The notes beneath the pieces are model-generated. The model saw only the letters and a program-made list of their open reading frames with translations, was not told the origin of the DNA and ran no database searches. The position numbers were made by a program, and so were the translations under genes. From a virus, in the IMG/VR virus record IMGVR_UViG_3300043434_000225, positions 1 through 36,588 of that record: a stretch of DNA of 36,588 bases, one strand, 5' to 3'. Below, piece after piece: positions 26,811-35,592 of the stretch (its first letter is position 1; each line of letters starts with the position of its first letter).

Positions 26811-28742
26811 TTACGCACCAATTTCAGAGAAGTTTACAGCTGTTCTAGCAGCCACAAAGTTCAATGTAATGAAGTTGATTGAGCGTGCTGGTTTAATAAA
26901 GATATCGGCAACAAATTCATTGCGGTCGATAACTTCGCCAGTGTTGTTTGTATCGTCACACTTAACTCTGAAGTCGATGATACCACGACGACCTTGAACG
27001 TCTCTCAAGAATGGCTCAACCAAGTTCTTGAATTGTGCTCTTGTAAAGTCATCATTGAATTCAAACAACTGATACTTAGCAGCTGTAGCGATAGCTTTCT
27101 CAAGAACGATAAACAAGCGGCGTACGTTGATACGATCGAATGCAGAAGGTTTAGCTTGAAGAGTCTTATCACCAAATAATACAACGCCTTGACCTGGGAA
27201 GTTAACAACTGGGTTAACACCGTTCTTGTACAAGTTATCGCGTTCTGTTTTACCTGGGTTAACAGCAAGCTTAACAACGTTCTTAATTTGACCACGGTTA
27301 TAACCACCTGGAGAGAACCAAGGATCATTAGTGTAGTCAGTACGAGCGCAAAGACCAGCAACGTCGCCATTCAATGGTACCCAACGGTACTTGTCATTGT
27401 AGCGGTCATATTGATATTTGCAGCCAGAGTCCATTACAGCGTAAGATGTAGATGGTAATTCATCGCGGTATTCATTGATTGCGTCAATGCTTTCTGATGT
27501 GTTACCAATAATGATATCGCCAGATGTAACATCTTGTGGAGATACAAATACTACGCAGTCTTTACGAACTTCAGCAACGTTATTGATAACGTATTCAGCC
27601 ACAGTTGCAGAAACTTTACCAACTGGAATTAATGATACGTCATACAATTCGTCGTTAGCAAATAATGCGAAACCACTTTGTAGTTGACCGTCTGTAGCTG
27701 TTAAGTCATCAACGCCACCTTCTAGACTGATTGTAGATGCAACAGATAAAGAACCAAACGCTAGGTTAGAAGCTCCACCCCAGGCAGTACCAGATACAGT
27801 TACATGATCCATCCACCAAATGTATCTTGATTGACTATTGATTACGTCTTTGTAATAGTTGTTAGAACCATCAGCTTTCTTATTGTCATTTGCTTTAGAT
27901 ACAAATGAGAATTTTTCTAAGATTCCACCAGCCGTACCAGTCCATAGTCCGTCTTCGTCAATAACGATAACATGTAATTCATCGTTAGATCCACCGGCTG
28001 CTGCAGCTGCTGCAGAAGTACCAGGAGCAGCATCGAATTCGTTTTTATATGTCCAAGCAGCAAAAGAAGCGCTGTCAGCCATAGAAACTTTTAATGAGTT
28101 ACCAAGAGCACCTGGGAATTTAGCAGCCCAGATACCTACAACGCCAGCACCATTTTCATAGTTTGTTGTGTAGTCGTCTTGGTTCTTGATCTTAATACCA
28201 CCAGATGTGATAACTGAAGTTGCTTCAGCAGTTATACCACCACTTGGTGCATCACCTAAAGTAACTGTAGGTGCAGATGTATAACCTGAACCAGGGTTAG
28301 TAATTGTAATGTCAACAACAGTGTCGCCTGATAGAACAGCAGTACCAGTAGCAGTTACGCCACCTGCAATCTGTGGAGCACTGAATGTTACTACTGGAGC
28401 AACAAGGTATGAGTTACCTGGTTCTGTGATAGTGATATCAGTTACTGATCCAGAAAGAGTAGCAACAGCGTTTCTTGCGTTAGTTGTATCAACACGAACT
28501 GTTAAAAGATTATTTGTATATGACAAGAAGTTTGCTGCTGTAAAGAAAGATTGAGCATTTGCATCAACAGGCTTGCCGAAACGAGATACTAAGTTATTTT
28601 CTGAAGAGATTGTAACTGGATCCTCTACTGGACCCCAAGTAAATACACCGGCAAAAGCACCTACAGAGCTAGACACTGCAGGAACAATTGATGAAAAGTC
28701 TTTCTCGACTACCGCAACTCCTGGAGATAATTGGAAAGGCAT
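26811..28742 (-). CDS. 18: Tail sheath protein gp18
   Basis: A 643-aa contractile sheath protein. It starts MPFQLSPGVAVVEKDFSSIV and has the C-terminal domain with LFIVLEKAIATAAKYQLFEF and FVADIFIKPARSINFITLNF. Between about residues 95 and 180 it carries two glycine-rich repeats (DITITEPGNSYLVAPVVTF and DITITNPGSGYTSAPTVTL) that also occur in gp14. Late promoter at 28800-28807. Confidence 0.96.
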   Translation of the reverse strand: MPFQLSPGVAVVEKDFSSIVPAVSSSVGAFAGVFTWGPVEDPVTISSENNLVSRFGKPVDANAQSFFTAANFLSYTNNLLTVRVDTTNARNAVATLSGSVTDITITEPGNSYLVAPVVTFSAPQIAGGVTATGTAVLSGDTVVDITITNPGSGYTSAPTVTLGDAPSGGITAEATSVITSGGIKIKNQDDYTTNYENGAGVVGIWAAKFPGALGNSLKVSMADSASFAAWTYKNEFDAAPGTSAAAAAAGGSNDELHVIVIDEDGLWTGTAGGILEKFSFVSKANDNKKADGSNNYYKDVINSQSRYIWWMDHVTVSGTAWGGASNLAFGSLSVASTISLEGGVDDLTATDGQLQSGFALFANDELYDVSLIPVGKVSATVAEYVINNVAEVRKDCVVFVSPQDVTSGDIIIGNTSESIDAINEYRDELPSTSYAVMDSGCKYQYDRYNDKYRWVPLNGDVAGLCARTDYTNDPWFSPGGYNRGQIKNVVKLAVNPGKTERDNLYKNGVNPVVNFPGQGVVLFGDKTLQAKPSAFDRINVRRLFIVLEKAIATAAKYQLFEFNDDFTRAQFKNLVEPFLRDVQGRRGIIDFRVKCDDTNNTGEVIDRNEFVADIFIKPARSINFITLNFVAARTAVNFSEIGA

Positions 28743-28799
28743 TTTTTGATTCTCCTAAATTTATTTTTATGATGTAAAGTAGAGTCACCTCTATACTTT

Positions 28800-28807
28800 T
28801 ATTTATA
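28800..28807 (-). promoter_or_regulatory. T4-type late promoter (gp18)
   Basis: Perfect TATAAATA on the minus strand between gp17 and gp18, 57 nt before the gp18 ATG. Confidence 0.75.
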
Positions 28808-28808
28808 A

Positions 28809-30473
28809 CTATCGAAAATTCAATAATTCAATCTGGTCTGCAGTCAAATTATACTGATCCTTTTCGACCGGAGCTCTATTTTGTTCTCTTATAATTTCAG
28901 ACTGCACTATAGGATCTTCTGAAACACCATCTAGAATGCTTCCAAATGGAGTTAATTCCTCTTCAATCTGTTTAATATGATTCTCATACATCACTTGACG
29001 TATGTTTATATCATTTAGCTCTTTAAAATAGGGATTAGTTACTAACCAACCAAATAATACCAAAGGCATAACTAAATCATCATGATACCCTTCATCTGCA
29101 GAATATGATCCTCTGCGTTCAATGAAGGTTGAAATTTCAGCGATAGTATCAATGTCTTGAATAAGTAACTTATTCTCTTCAACTAACGACTTGAAATTAG
29201 TACAACCAATTCGTTTTACTTTTTTATCGGTAAATACACCAAGTTGTGTCTTACCACCACCAAATCCACCAGAAACTACTTGTCCTGAAGGAGTTCTACT
29301 TACGAATAAAATGTTCTCATATTCCATCTCTGTATATAAGATGGTTGGAACTTGCTCAGAAACATTACATTCAATCAACACATATGCATTATTATAATCT
29401 TGTGCTACCTTATGAATTACACTAGGGAATAATAGTGGACTTATCTTATTGTCTCTATATTTTGCGATTTGTTTATATGGTACTTGCGTTATATCTATTA
29501 TACTGAATGCTGAATAGTCGCCATCTACACCTCTTGATGGATCAACTACCATTACGTATGTATTACCTTTAACTGGTTCTTCGATAACGTCTAAACCATC
29601 TTTAGAATATTTATAAGTGCTTGGACTTAGCTTAGCTATAATGTCTGCTCTGATTAGAGTTAAGCTTGATCCTAAGAAGTTACATAGCACCTCTTGGTTA
29701 AACTTAAGTTCACCAAGTTGTCGTTTCTGTTCTTCTGCCCACTTCTCGTCTCTTCCAGGTATCTTCCAATATGGAATAAACAGTGGAACAAAGTCGTTGC
29801 GTTTGTTCTCAGCGTCGTTCCAGAATTTCCAAAAGTGATTATATCCTAATGGAGTAGATGACAACAGAATCTTTGTTGTCTCACCGGCAGAGATTGTAGG
29901 ATAAACAGAAGTAAAGAAGTCTTCGGCGATGTTATTCGGAATGATCGCAGTTTCGTCTACATATAACATGTTAACAGACTTACCACGAATACCAGAAGCT
30001 GACGTTGCAGCAGTAAATACTTTTGAACCATTCTCTAGTTCGATGTCACCTTTGTTCCATGTAGTAACACCCTGTTGAAGCCAGTTAGGCAAGTGTTCAT
30101 ACATCAATTGGTATCTGTTAAGTACTTCCCGCGCGGCGGTGGCTTTATTTGCCAAGATCGCGACCGTTTTGTTAGCTTGGAATAGAGTGTACCAAAGGAT
30201 GTACGCTGCGGAAGTAGTCGTCTTACCTTGCTGACGACCTTCCATAAGTATGACTTTACGATTCTCATGTATTACTTTCACCTTCTCAACTTGACACTCA
30301 TATAGTTTAAATGGAATTAAACCATGATCTAGAGAAACAATCTTACAATAATTTTCTATAAAATAAATCGGATCATTAGCGCACTTAGCGTATTCTATAA
30401 CCTGTTCTTGAGTGAACTGTATTTTTACGTTTGCTGCTTTTAGATTCGAATTCGCATTATATACTTGAGCCAT
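28809..30473 (-). CDS. 17: Terminase large subunit gp17
   Basis: A 554-aa DNA packaging motor. Walker A lies in EGRQQGKTT (78-86), Walker B MLYVDE at 169-174, and the RNase H-like nuclease domain begins with MVVDPSRGVDGDYSAF (Asp311). The ATG at 30471-30473 starts 2 nt after the gp15 stop; an upstream alternative of 7 codons lies inside gp15 and is rejected. No small terminase (gp16) gene fits between gp15 and gp17. Confidence 0.96.
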   Translation of the reverse strand: MAQVYNANSNLKAANVKIQFTQEQVIEYAKCANDPIYFIENYCKIVSLDHGLIPFKLYECQVEKVKVIHENRKVILMEGRQQGKTTTSAAYILWYTLFQANKTVAILANKATAAREVLNRYQLMYEHLPNWLQQGVTTWNKGDIELENGSKVFTAATSASGIRGKSVNMLYVDETAIIPNNIAEDFFTSVYPTISAGETTKILLSSTPLGYNHFWKFWNDAENKRNDFVPLFIPYWKIPGRDEKWAEEQKRQLGELKFNQEVLCNFLGSSLTLIRADIIAKLSPSTYKYSKDGLDVIEEPVKGNTYVMVVDPSRGVDGDYSAFSIIDITQVPYKQIAKYRDNKISPLLFPSVIHKVAQDYNNAYVLIECNVSEQVPTILYTEMEYENILFVSRTPSGQVVSGGFGGGKTQLGVFTDKKVKRIGCTNFKSLVEENKLLIQDIDTIAEISTFIERRGSYSADEGYHDDLVMPLVLFGWLVTNPYFKELNDINIRQVMYENHIKQIEEELTPFGSILDGVSEDPIVQSEIIREQNRAPVEKDQYNLTADQIELLNFR

Positions 30474-30475
30474 AA

Positions 30476-31195
30476 TTAAAAGTCGTCTTCCCAATTCTCG
30501 GTGACTGGATCACCAGGTAATGTTCCTGTTGCTTGGTATTTTCTACCAGGCTGACTAACATTAACATTGATGTCTTTAATGACACCTTGATCAGATACAG
30601 CGCCGTATAGATTAATCTTTGCCGTAAAGTTCAACGTATGAGTAACAAATCTGCGAGTTTCAAAGTCACCATCATAGTCGTCTTGAACTGAGATGCTGTT
30701 TAAAACAATAGGAACGTCTTGAACAACATTCATCTGAGGAATAGCATTAATTGATAGCGTATACTCAGGGGTAAATGTTGGCAGAATCTGTTCAATGATC
30801 TGCATAGCGTCTTCTTGCGTCTTAGTCAATACATATAAACTAATATCAATGTTATATGGAACAGGAGTAAACATTGACTTGCGAATGTCACCACTTGCTT
30901 GATCACATTTAATCTTATTCATCTTGTTGATCTTACGAGTAGCGTCGTATGCGTACCCAGTAATTTCAAACGACATTCTTGGAAGAGTCGTATACGTGTG
31001 GTTATTTAAACCAGGATCTGAGTCGATACGAACTATCCATTTTTCTTTTGGAGCGTATGACAATGGGATGGTAACTATTTGATCTACGTTACCATCGTTA
31101 TCTTGTCTTCTAATTTGGATGTCAGAGAATAGACGACCAAATGCTACGATCGTTTTTCTGATTGCTCCATGATAATATACTTGATTATTTAGCAT
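30476..31195 (-). CDS. 15: Tail sheath terminator gp15
   Basis: A 239-aa protein matching T4 gp15: YYHGAIRKTIVAFGRLFSDI, IPLSYAPKEKWIVRI, LPRMSFEITGYAYDATRKIN and a C-terminal half with PYNIDISLYVLTKTQEDAMQ. It caps the tail and stabilises the contracted sheath. Confidence 0.95.
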   Translation of the reverse strand: MLNNQVYYHGAIRKTIVAFGRLFSDIQIRRQDNDGNVDQIVTIPLSYAPKEKWIVRIDSDPGLNNHTYTTLPRMSFEITGYAYDATRKINKMNKIKCDQASGDIRKSMFTPVPYNIDISLYVLTKTQEDAMQIIEQILPTFTPEYTLSINAIPQMNVVQDVPIVLNSISVQDDYDGDFETRRFVTHTLNFTAKINLYGAVSDQGVIKDINVNVSQPGRKYQATGTLPGDPVTENWEDDF

Positions 31196-31200
31196 TTAGA

Positions 31201-33309
31201 TTACCAAGTGTCTCCAGACCATGCTACACGCTTCCAAATATCTGTTGTGGATACTGGACCCCATGCAAATGATGCTTGACCAGGAATTACTAATTCACTA
31301 TCAACAAACACAACATAGAATCCAGGAATTCCACCGTTATTAACTTGATTGATTATTCTTACTTCACCGTTATAATAAACTTTCCATCCAACTTGTGGCA
31401 ATTGGTAAGTGTTTTCTACTAAATAACCATTGTCTACGCCGTTAGCAGAAAATCCTTGAGCTAAGTTATGAACAACAGTATAGGTTGTTCCACCGTATAA
31501 ACCAGTACAGTAATACATATAAGATGCATCAAACGCCACTAATCCAGCAAAATCTCCAGGTTTTCCTGCGCTTGATAAAGGAACTTCTTGACCTACATAT
31601 GAAACTTTTCCTGAAACTATTTCAGTAATATTTACGCCGGTTGGATTACCGATAGACACATTTCCTGTACTATTATATCCAACAAGTACAGCAGAAGATG
31701 AATCTAACTGTAGATACCCATCGCCTTGAGTGCCATCTATTATTAGACGACTGCCACCACCATAAGATGTTTTTATAGATGTTCCACCGGGTAACGATAA
31801 GCTACCGTCAGCATTAAATACCCATTGTTGTGTATTACCTACAGATACACTAACAGTTCCGTTTTGTACAGCACCATAACCAGAAGTTATTTGGATATTT
31901 CCACCATACTCAGATGAGTTACCAGCAGAAAGAGTTACGTTACCGCCGTTGTTATATCCATTACCGGCGTCAATGTTAACGTATCCACCATTGCCTGTGC
32001 TAGGATTGTCTGCGTCACCGGCATAGATCTTAATGTCTCCGCCGTTTGTGTCTGCGTCACCACCCCAGAAGTAAACGTCTCCACCTTCTCCTGTTCCTTG
32101 ACCTCTTTGACCTTGGATAATTAAGCGCTGAGCATTTTCATTTGTATTTGGTGTTGGACCAGTGATTATTGCTTGTTGATACTGATCACCAAATTGTAAA
32201 ACTTGTGCGCTCTGAACTCCACCATTATGAATATCAACATTTAGAGTTGGGAATCTCATTGTTCCATCAGAATTGAATGCCCAAGTGTATGATGAATTGT
32301 CATAGTCTGTTGTAATTTCAACAGGCTGACTCGTTGAATAGTTTGCTAGTCTGAATATATCACGACTAAACATTCTAATGTCATCACCTACGTCAACTCT
32401 AAAGTCATTATTTTCTAGGTACAAGTAATTTGTAGTTGTTGTGAATAGATGAAATTCTATGGCACTAGGAATTACAGTACCACCTTCAGGAGGAGCCTGG
32501 ACTACTTGAACTTTATAAACATTAGGTTCAGGATTTGATCCCCATCCAGCGTAGTCTAGTGTGAAAGATGCTTCAGCGTCATATACAATTAACTGATTTG
32601 GAGTACCATTTGTAAAGTTCCAAAAATGATTAACCATTATAGGATCAGCGGTTGTAAACTGAACGTAGTTGCTGCCGTTTTCTACGAACCAAGACGCGTC
32701 ACTGTATGTTGATGAATTATACCAGTGATAGTCGTCAGCTGTATATTCATTTTGAATTCTTACGCCTTGATTGTCTCTTACTCTTACGTTATTTTTCTCA
32801 CCGCCTAAAATTAGGTCAGCGTTACTGTTATCCTGTGGTCCGCCAGCACGAATATGAATGTGTGATGGAGCAGTTGGATCAATTACAAGGTATTGATGAT
32901 TAGCATAAAGACTTGGATCAGGAACCAATTCTACTGTAGAGTATCCGTTACCATCACCAGAAGCAGTACCAGCACCTATGATTTTATTTAATTCAAATGT
33001 GACGTCACCGGTGTTAGCATTACCGCCACCACCTAACAAATTTGAGTTATCTGTTAAATCAGAAACATCTACAGGAATATTCGGCTTGTTAGTTAAGTCG
33101 TTATAATTACCACTAAACAGAGAGGGCTTATTGGTTAAGTCTTGGTAGTTACCTGTTTTAGCTACAGTAGCAACAGATAATTGAGAACCATTGCCTAGTG
33201 CCGAATATAACTCATTAAAGTTAGCATTGATTTTACCGGCAGTGTTTCTTAAATTATCGCCTGTGCGATCATTAGCGACTGCTCCTGATGAAATAATTTG
33301 TTTTGACAT
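31201..33309 (-). CDS. Fibre-like virion protein between gp14 and gp15
   Basis: A 702-aa protein. The N-terminus (MSKQIISSGAVANDRTGDNL, then KINANFNELYSALG) is an attachment motif common in phage structural proteins. About residues 38-80 have DLTNKP repeats (three copies). The central region has Gly/Asn-rich repeats such as GGDIKIYAGDADN, GGNVTLSAGNSSEYGG and GGNIQITSGYG, suggesting a beta-helix shaft, with WAFNSDGTMRFP and WVFNADGSLSLP as paired blocks. By position it could be a whisker or neck fibre or an adhesin. T4 has no gene here. Confidence 0.78.
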   Translation of the reverse strand: MSKQIISSGAVANDRTGDNLRNTAGKINANFNELYSALGNGSQLSVATVAKTGNYQDLTNKPSLFSGNYNDLTNKPNIPVDVSDLTDNSNLLGGGGNANTGDVTFELNKIIGAGTASGDGNGYSTVELVPDPSLYANHQYLVIDPTAPSHIHIRAGGPQDNSNADLILGGEKNNVRVRDNQGVRIQNEYTADDYHWYNSSTYSDASWFVENGSNYVQFTTADPIMVNHFWNFTNGTPNQLIVYDAEASFTLDYAGWGSNPEPNVYKVQVVQAPPEGGTVIPSAIEFHLFTTTTNYLYLENNDFRVDVGDDIRMFSRDIFRLANYSTSQPVEITTDYDNSSYTWAFNSDGTMRFPTLNVDIHNGGVQSAQVLQFGDQYQQAIITGPTPNTNENAQRLIIQGQRGQGTGEGGDVYFWGGDADTNGGDIKIYAGDADNPSTGNGGYVNIDAGNGYNNGGNVTLSAGNSSEYGGNIQITSGYGAVQNGTVSVSVGNTQQWVFNADGSLSLPGGTSIKTSYGGGSRLIIDGTQGDGYLQLDSSSAVLVGYNSTGNVSIGNPTGVNITEIVSGKVSYVGQEVPLSSAGKPGDFAGLVAFDASYMYYCTGLYGGTTYTVVHNLAQGFSANGVDNGYLVENTYQLPQVGWKVYYNGEVRIINQVNNGGIPGFYVVFVDSELVIPGQASFAWGPVSTTDIWKRVAWSGDTW

Positions 33310-33310
33310 T

Positions 33311-34441
33311 TTATTCTTTATCCATCGTTATTGAAGTTGTATCCATTGTGATAGCAGTAGAATCCATGGTAAATGATGTTCCCTGCACTGGTGGAGTTAT
33401 TAAGTCACCAAATGGGTTATCTTCACTAAATAATATCGCGGCTGCCTCTTCTTTGAATTTATTGTTATCACCGTATGAGTCTGGTCTGTCCATGTTATCT
33501 ATGAACGCTTCAGCCTCAGCAAAGCTACCATTACCTGTAATATATACGTTTGGTGGAGATGTGTAACCATTGCCAGCATTAGTTATATTTATGTATGTTA
33601 TTGTTCCAAGACTGTCAACACCAGCACCAATAGAAGCTGTCGCAGTGGCTCTTACACCAACATAAAGCAGAATTGCTGTTCCGTTTGCGCTAGAACCTGA
33701 TGTATGTGTAGGAGCTGCTGAAGACGTTGTTCCGGCCGTAACGACTGTGTATCTTCTATTTGATATACATACGTCAGCTCCAACGTCATAGTATGTTTCT
33801 GGTTCCCATTCTTCACCTATAGTAACAGTAGCTGAAGAGTATCCAGTTCCAACGTTTGTAACGTTTATAGATGAAACAATACCATTCTTAATAACGCTTG
33901 TGTCGAATGATTTAAGACTTTCAAAGTCGTCGATCTCTTTAACTCCAGTTTCCATTCTTTCGGAAGCATACTGGAATAATTCTACTTGTAGTTTATAAAC
34001 AAAAAGTTTACCGATTTGATAGAATGGATCTTGATGTGAAACAAACTTAATTTCAAATAAAGCGTCTGTCAATGGGAAATAGATTAAGTCACCTTCACAA
34101 GGTCTGCCTGGAAGTATTGTTCTACCAAATCTTCCGATAAGTTGTTCCCAGCGTCTTCTAGCCACAACTAAGGTGGCTGACTGTTCCATCATTAAACCAA
34201 ACTTCTGAATAAACGCGCCTTGACCGTCAAAGCCATCTACATTTTCTAGGTACATCTCAATAGAGTATGCGTGCTTGAACTTAGACAAGCGATCTTCGCC
34301 AAGGATCTCATCCTTAGCTACTAAAGTTCTTGGTATATAGTAGAAGTTTTGACCATAGAAAGACAAAGACTCAACGACTAAGTCTTCATGAAATAGCTGT
34401 TCATTCTTAGAACCTGCTGATGTGTATACTGAACGAGGCAT
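33311..34441 (-). CDS. 14: Neck protein gp14
   Basis: A 376-aa protein; the first 190 residues match T4 gp14 (LFHEDLVVESLSFYGQNFYY, EDRLSKFKHAYSIEMYLENV, LPGRPCEGDLIYFPLTDALF). About residues 185-310 are an insertion with two Gly-Tyr repeats (SINVTNVGTGYSSATVTI, YINITNAGNGYTSPPNVYI) around a Trp/Tyr-containing segment like a carbohydrate-binding module (EWEPETYYDVGADVCISN). T4 gp14 is 256 aa, so the extension is an addition. Confidence 0.94.
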   Translation of the reverse strand: MPRSVYTSAGSKNEQLFHEDLVVESLSFYGQNFYYIPRTLVAKDEILGEDRLSKFKHAYSIEMYLENVDGFDGQGAFIQKFGLMMEQSATLVVARRRWEQLIGRFGRTILPGRPCEGDLIYFPLTDALFEIKFVSHQDPFYQIGKLFVYKLQVELFQYASERMETGVKEIDDFESLKSFDTSVIKNGIVSSINVTNVGTGYSSATVTIGEEWEPETYYDVGADVCISNRRYTVVTAGTTSSAAPTHTSGSSANGTAILLYVGVRATATASIGAGVDSLGTITYINITNAGNGYTSPPNVYITGNGSFAEAEAFIDNMDRPDSYGDNNKFKEEAAAILFSEDNPFGDLITPPVQGTSFTMDSTAITMDTTSITMDKE

Positions 34442-34444
34442 TAG

Positions 34445-35404
34445 TTACCCCATGAAAAATTCTAATGGAGCAGATTTATTTAATAACTCATCTTTTAATT
34501 CTTTAATCTCTTCAATAGCTTCGTTGTACATAGCTTGCCAATCAATAGATATTCCACCTGGGAGTACTAAACCTTGGAACTTCTTACCATTGGCTGCCCA
34601 CTGTCTCTTAAATAGAGCGGCAGTATATCTCTTGAGCCATTCGTCGTCCCATACTCGTGTAAATTGAGAAGGATCTAGAGCTCTATAGCATTCTACTACA
34701 CAGAAGTCGCCAATTGCGATATCAGATTCCCAGTTAACGTCTAGATATAATCTACCTTGGCGACGATTGAATCTAAACATTGGTTTACCGTTTAATTCTA
34801 AGTCTAATAGAGACAAGTGACTCATGACTGTCTTGTAGTAAATGATTGACACAGACGTTAAGTCGTATAAGTCATTTAAGCGAAGTTGGTACTGTAAGTC
34901 AAAGATGTTCTTAGATGAGGACGCATTTGAGAATGGAATAACTCTAGCTATACCATACACAGCGTCTGGTAGATCAAAGTATCTCTTGTCGTATGTTCCA
35001 AGAGTTACACTTGAGAATGTCGCTGAATAATTAGAGTTTGCGCCAGTAATAGTTTCACCTGAAACAAAGTCACCGGTTACGTTTCTAACGATGAGAGTCA
35101 CCCCAGAAGATTCTGTTTGACCTTCTCTAATGATAGTAGCAGTGGCTCCAGACGTTTGACCTGTTACCAATTCACCTATCTCAAAGTTCTCGGCCACAGC
35201 TGCAGTAAGAGTAATTCTAGACGCAGTAACCTGTTGCTTGAGATATACTTTCTCAATGCCGTCCCAGTGGTACTGTCTCCAGTATTCTAGGGCTTCGTCT
35301 ACACGATCCTCTAACTGAGAGTCATCGACGTTGATCTCAACTACTGGCTCGCCTAGCTCTCTTAAGCAATAGTCGATTAATCCTTGTCTTGTAGTAACAG
35401 CCAT
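34445..35404 (-). CDS. 13: Neck protein gp13
   Basis: A 319-aa head-completion protein matching gp13: TTRQGLIDYCLRELGEPVVE at the start and VNWESDIAIGDFCVVECYRA, DDEWLKRYTAALFKRQWAAN, LPGGISIDWQAMYNEA toward the end. About residues 60-125 carry two repeats (FEIGELVTGQTSGATATI and FVSGETITGANSNYSATF) absent from T4. Confidence 0.94.
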   Translation of the reverse strand: MAVTTRQGLIDYCLRELGEPVVEINVDDSQLEDRVDEALEYWRQYHWDGIEKVYLKQQVTASRITLTAAVAENFEIGELVTGQTSGATATIIREGQTESSGVTLIVRNVTGDFVSGETITGANSNYSATFSSVTLGTYDKRYFDLPDAVYGIARVIPFSNASSSKNIFDLQYQLRLNDLYDLTSVSIIYYKTVMSHLSLLDLELNGKPMFRFNRRQGRLYLDVNWESDIAIGDFCVVECYRALDPSQFTRVWDDEWLKRYTAALFKRQWAANGKKFQGLVLPGGISIDWQAMYNEAIEEIKELKDELLNKSAPLEFFMG

Positions 35405-35429
35405 TTTATTGTTCCTAGTATTCTTTTAT

Positions 35430-35437
35430 TATTTATT
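35430..35437 (-). promoter_or_regulatory. Late-promoter-like element before gp13
   Basis: AATAAATA on the minus strand (one mismatch to TATAAATA), 25 nt before the gp13 ATG. It overlaps the stop of the 52-aa gene. Confidence 0.55.
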
Positions 35438-35591
35438 CATCTGCAGGCTCTGGTGTGTTGCCTTCGTCAAGCCATTTTAAATATGCTTGGTAGTCTGTGT
35501 TGGCTGTGTCGAATGGGATAAAGGCATTATCTGATAAACGAATAACTTTTTCTTGACCACCAATAGGATTCCATTGTTTGTAATTTTCCAT
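35433..35591 (-). CDS. Small protein, 52 aa, after the fibre gene
   Basis: Starts [20 protein letters not shown] and ends [21 protein letters not shown]. The end D-[YT]-x-x-Y-L-x-W-L-x-x-G-N-x-P-x-P is a pattern I know from short proteins and fibre tails near phage fibre genes; it may be a chaperone or an accessory of the fibre. It begins 1 nt after the fibre stop. No strong ribosome site, so translation is probably coupled. Confidence 0.66.
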   Translation of the reverse strand: MENYKQWNPIGGQEKVIRLSDNAFIPFDTANTDYQAYLKWLDEGNTPEPADE

Positions 35592-35592
35592 T

